Positions 14,841-16,154 of a stretch of 16,154 nt of DNA are shown here, piece after piece (the stretch's first letter is position 1; every line of letters begins with the position of its first letter). A model generated the notes under the pieces. The model made no database searches. It was not told where the DNA came from and saw only the letters and a program-made list of their open reading frames with translations. The DNA lies in assembly GCA_002374095.1 (NCBI GenBank), contig DFKY01000013.1, forward strand, positions 1 to 16,154, given 5' to 3'. This stretch comes from Lachnospiraceae bacterium UBA3633. GTDB taxonomy: Bacteria; Bacillota; Clostridia; Lachnospirales; Lachnospiraceae. Both the position numbers and the translations under genes were made by a program.

Positions 14841-14868
14841 TTGAAAAATTGACAAATAGTGCTATAAT
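14841..14868 (+). promoter_or_regulatory. Promoter of the ABC importer genes
   Basis: TTGAAA (14841-14846) is 16 bases from a perfect TATAAT (14863-14868), which is preceded by TGC, an extended -10. It lies 65 bases upstream of the ATPase start codon. A TTGACA at 14849-14854 is only 8 bases from this -10 and is not the partner. Confidence 0.75.
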
Positions 14869-14893
14869 ATAGCCATATAGAGAACTTCTATAT
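14861..14893 (+). promoter_or_regulatory. Candidate operator at the ABC importer promoter
   Basis: ATATAGA and TCTATAT (14875-14881 and 14887-14893) form a perfect 7-bp inverted repeat with a 5-base centre, right at the expected transcription start. GCTAT-AAT-ATAGC (14861-14873) over the -10 is a second short inverted repeat. Both fit a repressor site for a sugar-responsive regulator; none is encoded in the window. Confidence 0.4.
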
Positions 14894-14933
14894 TCGTTTT
14901 TTTAATACTAAATCTTATATAAAGGAGGGAAAA

Positions 14934-16040
14934 ATGTCGAGTCTAAAGATTAAGCATGTCCAAAAAATTTACGACAACGGTTTTAAAGCAATCCCTGATT
15001 TTAACCTTGACATAGAGGATAAAGAATTTATCATCTTTGTAGGTCCATCAGGCTGCGGCAAGACAACTATGCTTCGTATGATTGCAGGACTTGAGACAAT
15101 CAGTGACGGAGAACTCTATATTGATGATAAGCTCGTCAATGATATTGAACCAAAAGATAGAGATATCGCTATGGTTTTTCAAAACTACGCACTCTATCCA
15201 CATATGACCGTTTATGACAATATGGCTTTTTCACAGAAACTTAAGAAAGTAGATAAATCTATTATCGACGAAAAAGTCCATAAGGCTGCCAAGATTTTGG
15301 AAATTGATCACTTACTTGACAGAAAACCTGGTCAACTGTCAGGTGGGCAAAGACAAAGAGTTGCTATGGGGCGTGCTATAGTGCGTAACCCTAAAGTATT
15401 CTTAATGGATGAACCACTTAGTAACCTTGATGCAAAGCTTAGATCTCAGATGAGAGTAGAGCTCAATAAACTACATAAAGACTTAGGTGCTACTATCATT
15501 TATGTCACTCACGATCAAGTTGAAGCTATGACTCTTGGCACAAGAATCGTCGTTATCAATCACGGTGAGATCATGCAAGTTGATACACCTAAGAACTTAT
15601 ACGATCATCCAAAAAATATGTTTGTAGCAACGTTTATTGGATCACCACAGATGAATCTTATTGATGCAATGGTAGCAAAAAATGGTGATTCTTGCGAATT
15701 ATGCTTTGGTACAAGTCGTATAATTTTGCCAAAAGACAAATCTAAAGTTCTCATTCAAAATGGCTATGTAGAGAAAAAAATTGTCCTTGGCATAAGACCT
15801 GAAGATTTCAAAGTAAAAGAAATTGATGACACTGATGATTCCAATGCTGTCAATGTAAAAGTTAGAGTTTATGAGAACATGGGTTCAGAAGGTTATCTTT
15901 ATTTTGAACTTGAAAATCAAAATCTTGTGGCTAAGCTTACTAAAAATAATTATTATAATATAGGCGAGTCACTAAAGCTTAAAGTGAACGCACACAACGT
16001 TCATCTTTTTGATATAGAAACAAAAAATACAATATTATAA
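14934..16040 (+). CDS. Carbohydrate ABC importer ATP-binding protein, UgpC/MsmK type
   Basis: A 368-residue ATPase that powers a sugar or glycerol-phosphate importer from the cytoplasmic side. Visible features: Walker A GPSGCGKTT (37-45), Q-loop Gln83, signature LSGGQRQR (135-142), Walker B Val-Phe-Leu-Met-Asp-Glu-Pro (155-161), D-loop Ser-Asn-Leu-Asp (163-166) and switch His193. After about residue 235 comes the TOBE/regulatory domain found in MalK, UgpC and MsmK. Such ATPases often serve several importers with different permeases. AAAGGAGGG stands before the ATG and a strong promoter is upstream. A lipoprotein, probably the binding protein, follows 12 bases after the stop. The exact sugar cannot be read from this subunit, so ugpC or msmK is not assigned. 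Confidence 0.95.
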   Translation: MSSLKIKHVQKIYDNGFKAIPDFNLDIEDKEFIIFVGPSGCGKTTMLRMIAGLETISDGELYIDDKLVNDIEPKDRDIAMVFQNYALYPHMTVYDNMAFSQKLKKVDKSIIDEKVHKAAKILEIDHLLDRKPGQLSGGQRQRVAMGRAIVRNPKVFLMDEPLSNLDAKLRSQMRVELNKLHKDLGATIIYVTHDQVEAMTLGTRIVVINHGEIMQVDTPKNLYDHPKNMFVATFIGSPQMNLIDAMVAKNGDSCELCFGTSRIILPKDKSKVLIQNGYVEKKIVLGIRPEDFKVKEIDDTDDSNAVNVKVRVYENMGSEGYLYFELENQNLVAKLTKNNYYNIGESLKLKVNAHNVHLFDIETKNTIL

Positions 16041-16052
16041 AGGAGAAATTTT

Positions 16053-16154
16053 ATGAAAAAGTTATTATCAATCATTCTTGTTTCTTCACTTTTAGCATGT
16101 GCATTTACTGCATGTTCAAGCGGAAGCACAGCGTCTAACGAAACTACAGCTGCT
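16053..16154 (+). CDS. N-terminus of a lipoprotein, probable solute-binding protein (partial)
   Basis: Only the first 34 codons are present; the gene runs off the window. The start has Lys-Lys, a hydrophobic segment and two possible lipidation cysteines: Cys16 in Leu-Leu-Ala-Cys and Cys21 in Phe-Thr-Ala-Cys. The second is followed by Ser-Ser-Gly-Ser and a Ser/Thr/Asn-rich linker, the usual look of a binding-protein lipoprotein, so Cys21 is preferred. AAAGGAG (16039-16045) overlaps the end of the ATPase gene. Its position directly after an importer ATPase suggests it captures the substrate outside the cell, but no binding-domain sequence is visible to confirm this. Confidence 0.8.
   Translation, partial: MKKLLSIILVSSLLACAFTACSSGSTASNETTAA

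Noticed and set aside
14849..14854. Perfect TTGACA before the ABC importer genes
   Set aside because: Only 8 bases from the TATAAT and no good -10 lies 16-18 bases further on, so TTGAAA at 14841 is the better partner.

Overview
The window is A+T-rich DNA with strong AAGGAGG-type ribosome binding sites, tight same-strand gene runs and lipoproteins. This points to a low-GC anaerobic Bacillota, most likely a Clostridia/Lachnospiraceae-type genome. That placement is inferred from gene content and protein style only; no rRNA is present. No tRNA, rRNA, CRISPR array or intact transposase was seen.

Layout. (1) Positions 1-219 hold no convincing gene. They look less A+T-rich than the rest and carry direct repeats like those at insertion-sequence ends, so this may be the edge of an IS21-like element. 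(2) From about 8968 down to 219, a long minus-strand run reads: a coiled-coil membrane protein, dnaX, recR, a helical-repeat protein with a degenerate AAA+-like region, cvpA, lemA, a DUF2207 protein and a small lipoprotein. It starts at a recognisable promoter and ends in two hairpin terminators. dnaX/recR, recR/repeat protein and repeat protein/cvpA all overlap, so these are translationally coupled. (3) Positions 8994-10948, also minus, hold an autoregulated-looking toxin-antitoxin pair (DinJ-like antitoxin plus PIN toxin), followed 40 bases later by pgi with no terminator between. (4) Positions 11046-13928, plus strand, hold a secreted DacA-like protein that has lost all three penicillin-binding catalytic motifs, an MFS transporter and a four-helix membrane protein. 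(5) A minus-strand purine nucleoside phosphorylase converges on and overlaps group 4, and its terminator lies inside the opposing gene. (6) Divergent from it on the plus strand are the ATPase of a carbohydrate ABC importer and the first 34 codons of a lipoprotein, probably a substrate-binding protein, cut by the window end.

How they fit. dnaX and recR supply replication clamp loading and recombinational repair. pgi, the nucleoside phosphorylase and the ABC ATPase are carbon and nucleoside metabolism. The lemA/DUF2207/cvpA/lipoprotein group is envelope-associated and poorly understood. The observations most worth following are the catalytically dead DacA-like protein, an in-phase A7 slippery heptamer in dnaX that would give a 425-residue gamma-like subunit, the degenerate AAA+-like region in the recR-cvpA gene, the mixed toxin-antitoxin pair upstream of pgi, and the terminator embedded in an opposing coding sequence.
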